Positions 35,201 to 42,599 of a DNA stretch of 64,000 bases are shown here, in pieces (position 1 is the first letter of the stretch; the number at the start of each line of letters is the position of its first letter). The notes beneath the pieces were generated by a model. That model searched no databases. It was not told where the DNA came from and was given only the letters and a program-made list of their open reading frames with translations. The stretch comes from Cheiracanthium punctorium. Taxonomy: Eukaryota > Arthropoda > Arachnida > Araneae > Cheiracanthiidae. The stretch spans positions 1,302,001 through 1,366,000 of the forward strand of contig JAWZYV010001774.1 of NCBI GenBank assembly GCA_038373885.1. The letters are read 5' to 3'. A program made the translations under genes and the position numbers.

Positions 35201-36205
35201 TAAAATACGTTTTCCCATCTGTCACACCGTTAACATTTAAAGACACTCCGGTAAGAGCAATGAAGAAGAAAAAAAAGTGACTTCTAAAAACAACAACAAT
35301 ATACATTTACGTTTTCATCTCAAAGAGTGTTGCCAATTTCTAAAAAAGAATTCCTACAAATAGGTCTTAAGTGTTGTGTAAACAAAATTTACACATTGAA
35401 TAGATTTGCCCAAAATCTATCAAAATATTTCAGTTAAATAGAACTGAAATATTAAATAAAACTGTCCTTGCATTGCTTGTCACGCAAAAGGGATATTTTC
35501 CCCAATCTCTATGACGCATCTAATCGATCTACGCGAGAGATTATGTTCCGTGATTCTTTTCAAAGAATAAAGGGATCAATCAAGATGCTTCTGTGTATGT
35601 TGTTTGGTTGTTTACTTTTTCTTCTCGTAATATCTCGCTAGATATTTAGAGTTGAAAGTAGCTGCAAGTTAAAAAAGGTTAATTTTTTTAGCGATAGTTA
35701 GATCTGTATAAAAATTTAGATCATAAAAATTGTTAGATCTGTTTGCTTTTAGTTAGAGATAAAGATGTCGTTTTTATCAAAATTTCAACATCGCCGCAGA
35801 TGCACCGAGAGCGATGGTCACACGGTCGATCACGGAATTGTGTCGGACAGGGCTTCTATTATTTAGATTGTTGAATTTGGGACATTCTTTCATGCACACC
35901 TTGTATGCGTATATGGTATATGGATGGTAGCCCTACATTCCCATCCATTAAGAAGGTTTTAGGTGCAGGGTTTAGGCTAAGTTGCTGCAATCGACTGGGG
36001 GAAATTGGGTCATCCTTCCTCCTAACTTCTGTGTTCCGTGAGTCTGTGCCAACAACCTACGCTCACGTCTTCCTCCACCTTGCTTTTTCCAGTTCGCATG
36101 TGTTCAGCGAGGCCAGGCGACCTGGACATCCGGCTTCTGGAGGACCGAGTGAAGATTGGCGGGAGAGCCTACATCGTGTTACGAGGACACATCAGCATCT
36201 TCTGA
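11017..36205 (+). CDS. PBLD: PhzF/PBLD-family isomerase-like protein, 9 exons, 300 aa
   Basis: The exons are 11017-11133, 12455-12554, 14313-14411, 19387-19499, 21516-21545, 27175-27260, 30508-30689, 33595-33657 and 36093-36205. All have GT..AG borders, the phases close and the sum is 903 nt ending in TGA. The product is a PhzF-fold cytosolic protein, the animal PBLD family (about 290 aa), whose physiological substrate is unsettled. Landmarks are FTVDAFTSEPFKGNPAAVCL (15-34), RFALQWFAPEMEVALCGHAT (75-94), the VIKATVG junction, YDFVSRYFAPWLGVQEDFVC (223-242), GSAHSVL (243-249) and a C-terminal DIRLLEDRVKIGGRAYIVLRG-like strand. His92 and Asp239 match the family's active-site His and Asp. The catalytic Glu of the usual NLSETAF motif is Gln57 here (RHAQTAF), and DPVTGSAH has become DFVCGSAH. 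Exon 5 is only 30 nt, but the join VIK|ATVG fits the family. Introns are full of transposons. Confidence 0.9.
11441..11466. repeat. (GT)n followed by poly-G
   Basis: A short GT run passes directly into about 16-18 G. It is a simple repeat in intron 1 of the PhzF-like gene. Confidence 0.8.
12335..12365. repeat. Poly-A tract, 31 nt
   Basis: An uninterrupted A run in intron 1, followed by a GT-rich and G-rich stretch. It may be the tail of a lost retroposon, but no body was recognised. Confidence 0.8.
14530..15098. mobile_element. Non-autonomous hAT-type element, GGGCTCGGGC family, copy 1
   Basis: The body (14538-15090, 553 bp) starts TAGAGATGAGACGGGCTC and ends with the inverted counterpart GAGCCCGAACTCATCTCTA. 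The flanks are the exact 8-bp duplication GGAGGCGA (14530-14537 and 15091-15098). Both subterminal regions are arrays of CGGGCTCGGGC / GCCCGAGCCCG. The interior is AT-rich and non-coding. It lies in intron 3 of the PhzF-like gene. A second, inverted copy is at 19640-20016. Confidence 0.85.
15545..15825. repeat. Dense cluster of GTGAC/GTCAC pentamers
   Basis: At least fifteen GTGAC or GTCAC words, in both orientations, lie within about 280 bp, some as palindromes such as GTGACGTCAC. No coding sense was found. A similar, weaker stretch at 17110-17285 could be the other end of the same large element, with SINEs and a palindrome between. Confidence 0.6.
16121..16347 (+). mobile_element. SINE family B with 15-bp target duplication
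   Basis: The body is 16136-16332 (197 bp) between exact copies of TCGATAGGTCTGTAG (16121-16135 and 16333-16347). A B-box-like GTGTTCGGGTCCC lies near the 5' end and the 3' end is a CACACAATCACAA tail. The central block CTGGAGTTTTGGTAGATTTT recurs at about 47390. The TSD length fits LINE-mediated retroposition. Confidence 0.85.
16986..17045 (+). mobile_element. tRNA-like SINE head
   Basis: GGTAACGTGCTGGCC resembles an A box and GAGGGTTCGATACTGG is a good B box about 30 nt later. There is no matching acceptor stem or CCA context, so this is a tRNA-derived retroposon head and not a tRNA gene. Confidence 0.5.
17110..17285. repeat. Second GTGAC/GTCGC-rich stretch
   Basis: Words such as GTGAC, GTCAC, GCGAC and GTCGC are repeated. 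The text resembles the left cluster at 15545-15825 read inversely (CAGTCACATGGTCGCTTAGG near 17270). It may be the right end of the same foldback-like element. Confidence 0.4.
17377..17572. repeat. Foldback/MITE palindrome, about 196 bp
   Basis: Arms of about 85-90 bp, from TACCAAAAAGCGCAAATG to its near-complement CATTCGCGCTTTTTGGTA, surround a short centre (ACTGGCTGAAAGTATAATTAG). Mismatches are few. It is non-coding and lies in intron 3 of the PhzF-like gene. Confidence 0.8.
18270..18530. repeat. Array of TTAACAAAAT / ATTTTGTTAA palindromic words
   Basis: The words AACAAA and TTTGTT alternate about every 15-25 bp over some 260 bp, often as TTAACAAAATNATTTGTT-type palindromes. It ends at a CAGTGTAAA. 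No TSD was found, so I call it only a repeat. Confidence 0.5.
18941..19256. repeat. Diverged tandem duplication, unit about 157 bp
   Basis: Units 18941-19100 and 19101-19256 align through AAAGG(A/T)GAAGT, AGAAT(A/T)(A/T)GCCTG, AAGATT, AAAACA, GCCGATTTTAT / GGCGATTTAAT, and GTTTTA(C/T)GG(T/A)ACAAG. The two units are well diverged, so the duplication is old. Confidence 0.65.
19640..20016. mobile_element. Non-autonomous hAT-type element, GGGCTCGGGC family, copy 2
   Basis: The body (19648-20008, 361 bp) starts TAGATATGAGTTTGGACTC and ends CCATTTTTA. The flanks GTTAGGAC and GTTAGGAT are an 8-bp duplication with one mismatch. Relative to the copy at 14538 it is inverted and shorter. The shared subterminal motif is AGCCCGAGCCCGAG. 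It lies in intron 4. Confidence 0.75.
20155..20235. repeat. Dispersed repeat G, copy 1
   Basis: The text GATTTGCTAAAATTCCGAAC ... CCTAAAATGGTTTGATATTT recurs at about 57140-57220 and, inverted, at about 61425-61530. It probably represents the end of a retroposon or DNA element. Confidence 0.55.
20236..20277. repeat. Poly-T tract, 42 nt
   Basis: An uninterrupted T run directly follows dispersed repeat G and is liable to sequencing or assembly length error. Confidence 0.85.
20400..20660. repeat. Dispersed repeat H, copy 1
   Basis: This stretch matches 52340-52620 in the same orientation and 45700-45870 inversely. Shared blocks are AATTTTGCAAT(A/C)TTTC and GAAGGC(A/G)ATTTTTGTGCT. The copy at 45.7 kb lies inside a TA-flanked pogo-like element, which suggests the family is a DNA-transposon derivative. 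Confidence 0.6.
20824..21196. repeat. TTAA/CCC-ended repeat family P, copy 2
   Basis: It begins TTAA (20824-20827) then CCCTTTAACGCGCAGTG and follows copy 1 (9532-9905) at roughly 90% identity by eye. It breaks off where a GAGACGCGAGACG fragment starts at about 21197. Confidence 0.65.
21197..21246. mobile_element. Right-end fragment of the GCGAGACGAGAC hAT-type family
   Basis: CGAGACGCGAGACGCCATTT followed by TTCGTCTCGCCGAGGCCATC and CCTA matches the right end of the complete element at 60039-60215. The left end is missing. Confidence 0.55.
22196..22293. repeat. Near-perfect 98-bp palindrome
   Basis: Arms 22196-22237 and 22252-22293 (42 bp each) differ at one base; the loop is 14 bp. The outer end is CCAGCAAACACACACAGG. 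It is non-coding and probably a foldback MITE; no clear TSD was seen. Confidence 0.85.
22479..22797 (+). mobile_element. tRNA-derived SINE family A with 15-bp target duplication
   Basis: The body is 22494-22782 (289 bp) between exact copies of AACAGTAAAAATGAG (22479-22493 and 22783-22797). The 5' end is tRNA-like: A box TAGTCCAGTGGTTAAG and B box GGGTTCGATACC. It was inserted exactly at the start codon of the degenerate Tc1 transposase, so the duplicated ATGAG flanks it on both sides. A minus-strand relative is at 55428-55689. Confidence 0.9.
22793..23820 (+). pseudogene. Broken Tc1-family transposase
   Basis: The frame starts MSNHQRLDDGMRWRIVGRIE (first helix-turn-helix). It stops at TAG 22955-22957 and continues in the same frame (NIAKHNRGATASQLSRDL). 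A frameshift follows near 23115, another between about 23330 and 23365, and a stop replaces Trp after PIEHV. The catalytic triad can still be read: Asp in FPDES, Asp in MDDNARPH, Glu in LNPIEHV (DD34E type). The tail reads INCFISSMKLRCETCISVKR. It resembles an abundant spider Tc1 lineage, from memory. It cannot produce a functional transposase. It lies in intron 5 of the PhzF-like gene. Confidence 0.88.
23955..26213. mobile_element. TA-flanked TIR element, about 2.26 kb, non-autonomous
   Basis: It begins CAGCTGCGGAAAAAAAAGTC at 23957 and ends with its complement at 26211. TA lies outside each end (23955-23956, 26212-26213). TIR similarity extends about 85-95 bp inward, including GTCCCACTTG and TTCGTCGTA. 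TA plus CAG ends fit the Tc1/mariner group. The interior is AT-rich; an 87-codon frame at 24880-25143 is not recognised. A second TIR element (25755-26112) sits near the right end. Confidence 0.7.
25755..26112. mobile_element. Nested TIR element with GGGCSCGTTCGAGAATTC ends
   Basis: The left end is GGGCCCGTTCGAGAATTCAC and the right end, read inverted, is GGGCGCGTTCGAGAATTCAT. Inside both ends lie CACCGGT...ACCGGT motifs that form palindromes. The flanks share AAA only, so the TSD and superfamily are uncertain. It is nested in the 23955-26213 element. Confidence 0.65.
26795..27063. repeat. Repeat family P, copy 3, with foldback centre
   Basis: CTGGATAG...CCGTTGCCATCG...ACAACATGGCGG matches copies at 9.8 and 21.1 kb. 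Arms 26835 to 26959 form an inverted repeat of about 55-60 bp per side, centred near 26897. The right border reads CGTCAAAGGG then TTAA (27060-27063), the mirror of the TTAACCCTTT start of copy 2. Confidence 0.6.
27809..28351. mobile_element. Short hAT-type element with CAGTSGCGTAGC ends
   Basis: The body (27817-28343, 527 bp) starts CAGTCGCGTAGCCAG and ends CTCGCTACGCCACTG. The flanks TACTGGGT and GACTGGGT agree in 7 of 8 bases. GC-rich G/C runs lie just inside both ends. No transposase. Confidence 0.65.
28428..29721. mobile_element. TIR element with CCCTAGTAGCAAT ends, about 1.29 kb
   Basis: It starts CCCTAGTAGCAATGACTG at 28430 and ends ATTGCTACTAGGG at 29719, with TA outside both. The motif ACTCATCGAC recurs near each end. 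The superfamily is uncertain: TA suggests Tc1/mariner, CCCTAG recalls piggyBac. The open frame running from inside its left end to 28754 is unrecognised. Confidence 0.6.
29330..29395 (+). mobile_element. tRNA-like SINE head
   Basis: GGTATAGGGGTAGCGCGCTT looks like an A-box region and CTCAGGGTTCGGGCCCG like a B box, followed by a poly-T. It lacks a clear acceptor stem, so it is a tRNA-derived repeat more likely than a tRNA gene. Confidence 0.45.
30171..30375. repeat. Foldback palindrome, about 205 bp
   Basis: The arms start CTTAAAAATGTGGTGCAACA and end TGTTGCACGAAACTTTTAAG. Internal blocks such as AAAAGTTGGCT and TTGTTCCAACATTT are mirrored too. It is non-coding and lies in intron 6. Confidence 0.75.
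30831..32083 (-). mobile_element. mariner-type element, about 1.25 kb
   Basis: The ends are CAAATTGGTTCAAAAATAAT (30833) and, inverted from the right, CATGTTGATTCAAAATCAGT. Both continue into GTGACCAATTT and are flanked by TA. A transposase relic fills the minus strand. It lies in intron 7 of the PhzF-like gene. Confidence 0.78.
31071..31938 (-). pseudogene. Broken mariner/maT-type DDxD transposase
   Basis: The start ATG is 31938 (MTLKLDPQTRNEILKLLKDG). A frameshift lies near 31790, then a long frame covers the helix-turn-helix part (LAKKLQVSQSKICRQIKKIG) and the catalytic domain: first Asp in WITSDEALF, second in VFHEDSALSHT. A second frameshift near 31150 hides the end: in the neighbouring frame it reads PPEKWVPSSPDCAPC with the third Asp, then a stop where the family has Trp or Leu. 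This gives a DDxD triad with a spacing of about 34 residues, uncertain because of the frameshift. It is inactive. Confidence 0.75.
32126..32160. repeat. (TTTA)n microsatellite
   Basis: About eight TTTA units, just outside the mariner-type element. Confidence 0.85.
33540..33567. repeat. (ATT)n microsatellite
   Basis: About nine ATT units, 27 bp before the acceptor of exon 8 of the PhzF-like gene, close to its branch-point region. Confidence 0.85.
34211..34603. repeat. Long palindromic MITE, 393 bp
   Basis: Arms of about 190 bp run from CTAGCCGGCAAGCCGTCCAG to its near-complement CTGGACGGCTTTCCGGCTAG around a centre near 34407. Similarity is high throughout, with a few substitutions and an A-run length change. 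It is non-coding and lies in intron 8. Confidence 0.85.
34610..35230. repeat. Degenerate tandem array, unit about 190-225 bp
   Basis: GTTGAAATCAAAATC occurs at about 34675, 34899 and 35090. Each time it is preceded by ATGATCCAACA-like text and CCCAAAACAATC, and followed by TTAAAC and AAACGCTTA. Internally deleted units vary the period. The array starts directly after the 393-bp palindrome. Confidence 0.7.
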
Positions 36206-36294
36206 AGAGCCACTCACTGCCCATCCCAAAGCGAGGAATTTCCATATTTCGACGTCAAGCGGAACCCTTCGGATTTTGTGTAATTGATTGTTTC

Positions 36295-36324
36295 AATAAA
36301 GAATGTCATTGATTGCTCAATAAA
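36295..36324 (+). terminator. Two polyadenylation signals of the PhzF-like gene
   Basis: AATAAA at 36295-36300 and again at 36319-36324, 90 and 114 nt after the stop codon. A cleavage site shortly after is expected. Confidence 0.7.
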
Positions 36325-36329
36325 GCCTG

Positions 36330-36440
36330 TCATTGCTTGAGCTCAAATTGGGTATGTATACTATAGGGTCACGGTCTAATGACCTGCTGCATAGTTTTTG
36401 GTGTGGGTAGAGCTGATAGTTTGTACTTTATATAATACGC
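36330..36440. repeat. Dispersed copy of repeat S
   Basis: GGGTATGTATACTATAGGG ... GCATAGTTTTTGGTG matches a unit of the array at 53670-54120. It begins immediately after the PhzF-like gene's 3' end. Confidence 0.5.
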
Positions 36441-37315
36441 TAACGTATGCTGTACCAAAATCGACGATATTGCCACGCTGCCAACAGCAAAAGCTAGATG
36501 TAAGCATTAGTGCAATAACAATAACGCATGTGCAAAAATCCAAATGAACAGTTCAATGACGTGAAATTGAGTAAGCCTATATCTCGCAGTAGCTAGATTA
36601 CAAAATAACAATACTAATGGACACACAAAAATGCAAGATCTTTCGGACTTTTTCCCAGCTTTAAAATATGGAATTTACAATACTTCCCGCATGATTCGCC
36701 CATCTAAAAAATGTCGTCATGCATTGGGCTAAAGCACATTTTATCCATTTGCTGTTTCAACATCGTCTTTTAGGATGACACCCAAAATATGTAGCCACCC
36801 TAACCTAATAAATTGAATGACAAATACTGTTAAAACAAAGAAACATGATAGTAAAGTTCTGTCGACATTATGAACGGATTATGAAATTTATGAACGAACC
36901 TACGAAACCCCGTGGTGGTGAACTAACGAACTCACGAAACCCCATGGTAGTAAAACTGTGGGAAATTATGCGCGAGCTGAAGAAGAAAACATGTGCTGTG
37001 TGGAGAACGAGAAATATGAGAGCACGTTACAGCAGTGAGGTGTACGAGGATCCTAAAAATTTAAGTTGTTTTTTTACATAAAAATTATGGGACTGTTTTC
37101 GTTTTGACGCCTGATAAAGCTGGCGTGGAAAATGCATGTATTATGTTAGAGTAATAAAGGTTTTTTTTATTTAAGTGCCATAAATTGTTTTTTTAAGGAA
37201 GCAAAAAAAAAACCGTACTATGATTTTTAGTCACATCTAGTCAACACTGCCCTGAGTTATAAAGAACAGTAAAATATGGGGTGGCAAAACTGGCCGGCTT
37301 GGCGGCTAGCTCTTA
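36441..37315. other. Intergenic sequence, nothing firm
   Basis: A 78-codon open frame at 36845 is unrecognised and has no exon-like flanks that I trust. No TIR or SINE head was seen. Confidence 0.4.
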
Positions 37316-38728
37316 TACACTGCTGGCCACCCAAATTGCAACACCAAGAAAAACAAGAGATATCACAACAAAATTTATTGTGTAGATAACATGTTGACCA
37401 AGTAACAAATGATTAAATTTACAGCATTCTATGAAGCGTGGTTCCTGCCAAAATCAGTACCCAGAGTAGCCGCCGTTGTTGGAGATCACAGCTGCCACAC
37501 GCCTCGGCATTGATTCAAAGAGACTTTGAATGTGTTCTTGGGGTACAGCAGACCAAGCAGCTTCCACACGTTGCCAAAGTTGATCTGGTGTGACAGCTGG
37601 GGATGAACTCTGGGTCAGTCGTTGAGCAACCATGGACCACATGTTTTCTATCGGCGAAAGATCCGGAGAGCGCGCCGGCCAGGGAAGCAATTCAATCTGG
37701 TGATTGACGAAGAACCCTTGGACAATGCGTGCCACGTGTGGCCGTGCATTATCCAGCTGAAATATGGCTGTTGGCAAGCCCTGAAGGTAAGAAAGGACAA
37801 CTGGCTCCAACACCTCGGAGATGTAGCGCTGGCTGGTTAAAGTACCGGCAATGCGTACTAGAGGAGTGCGAGAGAGATATCCGATACCGCCCCATACCAT
37901 AATACCCGGTGCAGGACCAGTGTGACGGTGCATAATGCAGCTGTTCAGCATCCTCTCTCCACGGTGTCTCCAGACTCGAATCCGACCGTCGTGGTGTTGC
38001 ATACAGAAGCGTGACTCGTCAGTAAAGAGAATTTCATTCCATTCTGTCGTCCACATCCTTCTTTCATCGCACCATTGGCGGCGGAGACGTCTGTGGTTCC
38101 GCGTCAGAGGTAGACAAAGCAACGGACGTCTTGCGGACAGACCATTCTGCTGTAAACGACGTCGAATGGTACGCGCAGACACTGGATGATGCGTTACAGA
38201 CTGAATCTGCTGTGATATGGTTCGTGATGTGACTGAGCGGTCCGTCACTGCCATGCGTACAATCTGCCTGTCATCACGTGACGTGGTGCACTGAGGTCGA
38301 TGCGGTCGATCACGTCTGTCCGTCGTACCCTCCTGCACCCAACGATCACATATCCGCATCACAGTTGTTTGGTTTCGTCCAATACGACGACCGATTTCCC
38401 TGAAAGATAACCCACAATCTCGGTATGCCACTATCCTTCCTCTGTCAAACTCGGATACTTGATCAAAAGATGATCGTTGTTTCCTACGAGGCATAATTTA
38501 TCGTTTTTTTGAAAAAAAAGCAAGAAAAACACAATTGCTGTACTTGAAACCGTCGAAATCTCCAAGCCTTAAATAGCGCTTTGAGGTGGCGCCACAGGCG
38601 CGCTTGATGTGCGTCTGCGCTGAAATTCTAATCATTTGCATATCTCACCTCAGCTAATGCATGTTGTAAATTTCATATTATTTGCATGCTTCCTTCAGGG
38701 TGTTGCATTTACGATGGCCAGCAGTGTA
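37316..38728 (-). mobile_element. Apparently complete Tc1-family transposon, 1409 bp
   Basis: The body 37318-38726 has ends CACTGCTGGCCACCC and, inverted, CACTGCTGGCCATCG, both leading into AAATTGCAACACC / AAATGCAACACCC. TA flanks it on both sides (37316-37317 and 38727-38728). The transposase frame is uninterrupted. It sits in the spacer between the two host genes and is not nested in anything recognised. Confidence 0.92.
37454..38494 (-). CDS. Tc1-family transposase, intact, 346 aa
   Basis: It catalyses cut-and-paste transposition of the element that contains it, inserting at TA. The N-terminal half has two helix-turn-helix regions (about residues 14-55, FDRGRIVAYRDCGLSFREIG, and 77-115), joined by an arginine-rich GRPR-like stretch (RRDRPHRPQC, 60-69). 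The catalytic domain has Asp159 in FTDESRF, Asp248 in QLDNARPH and Glu283 in SPIENMW. The last two are separated by 34 residues, so it is DD34E. The motif WPARSPDLSPIE is intact. The length (346) is normal for Tc1. It starts at the first Met, MPRRKQRSSF, which fits the family. No stop or frameshift was seen, unlike the other Tc1 copy at 22.8 kb. It may be a recent arrival. Confidence 0.95.
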   Translation of the reverse strand: MPRRKQRSSFDQVSEFDRGRIVAYRDCGLSFREIGRRIGRNQTTVMRICDRWVQEGTTDRRDRPHRPQCTTSRDDRQIVRMAVTDRSVTSRTISQQIQSVTHHPVSARTIRRRLQQNGLSARRPLLCLPLTRNHRRLRRQWCDERRMWTTEWNEILFTDESRFCMQHHDGRIRVWRHRGERMLNSCIMHRHTGPAPGIMVWGGIGYLSRTPLVRIAGTLTSQRYISEVLEPVVLSYLQGLPTAIFQLDNARPHVARIVQGFFVNHQIELLPWPARSPDLSPIENMWSMVAQRLTQSSSPAVTPDQLWQRVEAAWSAVPQEHIQSLFESMPRRVAAVISNNGGYSGY

Positions 38729-38799
38729 TATTACGGCGTGGGGACGAAAATCGTTTAAAACGAGCTCGTGTCTAAATGGTGCATTTGATTGACATCCAA

Positions 38800-39060
38800 T
38801 TAGGTACGCATATTATAAGTCCCTGTCTTGCATACTGCATAAATTTTAGCGACTGTACGCGGTACAGTTTTTTACAGGGCTACAAAAAAGTATTTTAAAC
38901 ATTGCGCCTATACTCTCAAATCATTTTAAGTGCAAAAGTGCCTGAACACTAGATCCGATTGAGCTGAATGAAATTTATTTAAACGCTTGGCAATATCAAG
39001 TGTTCGGAAAGTCGAGTGGAGTCACTCCAGATTTTTTTAAATAAATGGATTTTTTTAATG
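38800..39060. repeat. Dispersed copy of repeat S with adjoining block
   Basis: GTACAGTTTTTTACAGGGCT and CATTGCGCC... match the 53.7-54.1 kb array. The adjoining ATCAAGTGTTCGGAAAGT and CACTCCAGATTTTTT match 54831-54875. There the same junction is split by a SINE. Confidence 0.6.
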
Positions 39061-42000
39061 TTTGATGAAAGGGAAATAGCAAATCTGTTTTTATTTAATT
39101 AGCACACATTTGATTATTCTAAATTTTTTATTATAAAGTAAGCAGAGTTAACGCTCCTTTTTTAACCCCTTACCGGATCTGCCCGAGCTCAGTTCGGGAA
39201 GGTAAAACGTTCCATTCTGGATTATCTTAGTAGGTTCCACTGTATATGGAATCTTGAGACATACTCTTTGACCGAAGAACTTTATTCATGCTCAAATTAA
39301 AAAATTTAATGCTTTATGGTCGAATTTCGACCACTGGCAGATAACTAGTTTTTATAAAGAGTTAAAACTTACGTCATAGCCATTTCTTTCCAAACACTAA
39401 ACAGTATACGTCCGAGCCCACTACGGAATAGCCATTTTGCCACGAAAATTATTTTAATAAGTGCGATATTAAATTATCCGGGATCACTTTGACAAATTAA
39501 CTGCGGTTTGGTGCGTTGAAAATTCGTTTCATCAAGCGGCATATTCCAAGCGGGCTCGAAGGTAAGTTCCATGGCGGGTCTTCGACCGTCGGAATTTGCG
39601 TTCTGTACTAAAAGAAGAATGGGCCTTAAAGCTAATAAAAACAACAAACAAAATTTGATTCATAAGTAAGCACTACGCTGCGTGTAGGTTAGAAAATATG
39701 AATCTACAATCAATGAATAGCAACTCTCTTTTTTCCATTTTATTTTTTTACCCTCTTTGTCCCGTATTTGCTGACCGTATGATGATACAAATGATGCGAG
39801 TGACCTTCCACCAAGAAAAGAAACTCCTTCATTTTGGTTATTCGTTATGAATGAGGAAATCATAGTAATTATCATAGGATTTAACTGAGATTCGAACTCT
39901 CTGACACCGATTCCTCCAGCAGAGAACAGAAAAAGATGACGCCATTTCCACCGCAGGAAGCCAGCGCCAAATAATCGAGTTTGTTAATTGGCGAAATAGA
40001 GGGAGAAGAAGAAAAAAAGAAACTTTGTAAACGAAAGTTCCTTGCCACCACACCACACAAACCCAAATGATCATTCTCTGAAGAAAAAGGAAAATGGCGC
40101 TTTTGCGTTTTGTTGTCCACACCACTTGGCAGCTTATCCATGGAGTCAAGACACGAGAACACATGCAGCAGACGGTAGCGAAAGGTAAAATGGATACCTA
40201 AAATGCAGATCTTAACCTTCCGTCCAAGAAAAAAAAATTGTAGAAATAAATAAATAAGATAAGAAAACGAAAATGAAGAGACGAATTTGTGGAACTTGGA
40301 GGAGAGTTGTGGAGCGATCTTCAGAGAAGATATGGAATCGATCAAAGAAATAATCATGAGAGAGAAAACTTCCGAACGAACGCTTCAGTGAGCATCTGAC
40401 GTGATTGTCTTGTGCTTCCTGACATTATTTGATGATTTGCGATTACGCATTTGATTTGACGGAAGCAGCGAAATGGCGCAGAGTGATTGCATTAATTCTT
40501 ATTTAAATGGGTGGCAGAGCAATTTAATAAAAGTGGAAGGAGAAGATAAACCGTTTGTCTGCACGAACATGGCCCGTACGCAAAGATATTAATCTGACAT
40601 AAATGAGCAATTGAAAGTAAATAAAATTTTTCATGACAAATTTTCGTCAAAAAAGCACCCTTATCTAGCGTGTTACGCATAGGCACATAATTGAGGCACT
40701 GGTTGGTCAGTGAGTCGCAATGAAGCTTTTCATTTCTTTTTCTCACTGTGTGTATTATTTGTTTTATTTTCTTATGTACTTATTATAAAAGGTGTGCATT
40801 TCCGAACTTGTCAGTCGCTAGTGTTATACGGACTAACAATTGCGCGTAGATCTAAACAAATATGGCACAAAGATGAGGCCTAAATATGAAATTATGCGCA
40901 TCCATCTCGAAGCAGTTTTCTTTCAAAAATAAAGTCTTGAAAATGCTTTTATTAATATTTTATGCACATATGAATAATTCATTTTCTTTTCTTTACAGAT
41001 AACCAATAATAATAGCGTAAATAAATGACATGCGTCAGTTACATCATTGGACAGAGGAGAAATTATAAAGAAATTAAAAACAGCTTATTTTGAATATGAA
41101 ACACAATTTACCGGTTTACGAGTGAAAAAAAAAATAATAAATTTTATTTTTAACAAAAATTTTCGGAAAATAATGTTGAAACTGCGTTTTACATGAACTT
41201 ATTAAAATTTTCTGCAATTTCGTCGCATTATTAAAAAAAATCCAATATAAATTAGGAAATTTTATACGAATTTTAAAATGAGTAACAACCTTTTGATTCC
41301 GCAGATCGCTGTGTGCGGCACTTATGCAGATTTAAAACTTTGCTGCCGAAATTTTTTGTAAGAACCATGGACCTCACAAGGGTGGGGCTAGGTGGACTCC
41401 GTCGTACAGGACCCGGCCCTAGGAAAAGGGGGCGAGTCCAGCCCTACGCAGTTTCAAATTTTCATTGCTATATTTTGAATACATTTTTTCTCCAACGAAA
41501 TTTTAGAAAACCACAGCTAATTCTAGCTTAAAATTTTAAATAACATTTTTATGTATTTATGATAAACAATTTATCATAAAAGTTAAGTCAAATTGTCATT
41601 GAGTGAGCTGTGTGCGTACTATCTCCGTCCTTTCTTCCTGCCAGGCCCGCCGAGAGGGAGGAACAGGGGCGGCAACTGATCCTGGGCCCGGCCTTTAGAG
41701 AGGGGCCCGTAACTAGATGGAAATTTTATCATGCATAAGGTTTTGTTTTAAATAAGATAAATCCGTAACCCATACTCGTAAAACTGAAGTTTAGCTCTTT
41801 TAGTATGAAACTGAGTTCATTCATATGGTTCTTATCTTTTTGTCATTTTGAAGTAGCATAATTTTATAAATAAAGTTTAGTTTGGACTGATAAAATAATT
41901 ATCATAATTTCTCCCCATATTTGCAGGTTAAGTTACATTCTAAAAAGAGTATGGGTAAGAAATAACAGTGCAATTTTAATGTAGCACACGGCTGGGGGGG

Positions 42001-42599
42001 GGAGTGTGGGGGAAGGAAAAGGGACCAGTCTCTGATCCTGGGTCCAGGGCCTGTAATCGAATGTGGGGGCCATGTAAGAACCAATTATCAAAACTTAAAA
42101 TTATGAGAAAGTTACAGAGTTACCAAGGAAATTTCGCCAGCCTGGGCTCAATAAAGCACCCAGTTCCAATGATAAAATATAAAGGGGAAATAACGCATAT
42201 TTAATACAATACTTTTTTTAAAAATTAAATAGATAAGTTCCGTAACTTTGGTGGTCTAACAGTTCAACTTTTGCGCGTATTTTCAAATAGATCTTAAAAT
42301 TTATTGACAAAGAAAGGAAACTTAGTAAATCCAATTTTTGACAAGATTTGATCACCTTCGAATTAAAATTTTTTCTTCTTCAAAAAATAGAGATCTTTTA
42401 TTGCGGGAGTTATTTGAACAGTAAAATTCAATCTTCCTGCTTCATTTTTTACCGTCTTGACCACCAGCAATAGTACTATTTAAATTTGAAAGCAAAAAGA
42501 GAAATGTTTCTTTTTTTGTACAATCATAGTGAGGGGTTTTTTTTTAAATTTCTCTCTTACTATTTGCAACTATATTAATTTTTTTTTTCTAATAGCCTA
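39061..42599. other. Intergenic sequence, no gene recognised
   Basis: Open frames at 39881-40357 (minus) are hydrophobic and low-complexity with no family resemblance. GC-rich stretches near 41395-41450, 41640-41710 and 41990-42070 share GATCCTGGGCCC / CCAGGGCCTG-like words and are probably ends of short DNA elements that I could not delimit. Confidence 0.4.

Noticed and set aside
17377..35230. CRISPR-like repeats among the short palindromes and arrays
   Set aside because: No regularly spaced short direct repeats with unique spacers; the genome is eukaryotic and the structures are foldbacks and diverged tandem repeats.
39838..40357. Overlapping minus-strand frames of 108 and 158 codons
   Set aside because: Hydrophobic low-complexity translations, no exon borders or known motifs; chance frames are likelier.
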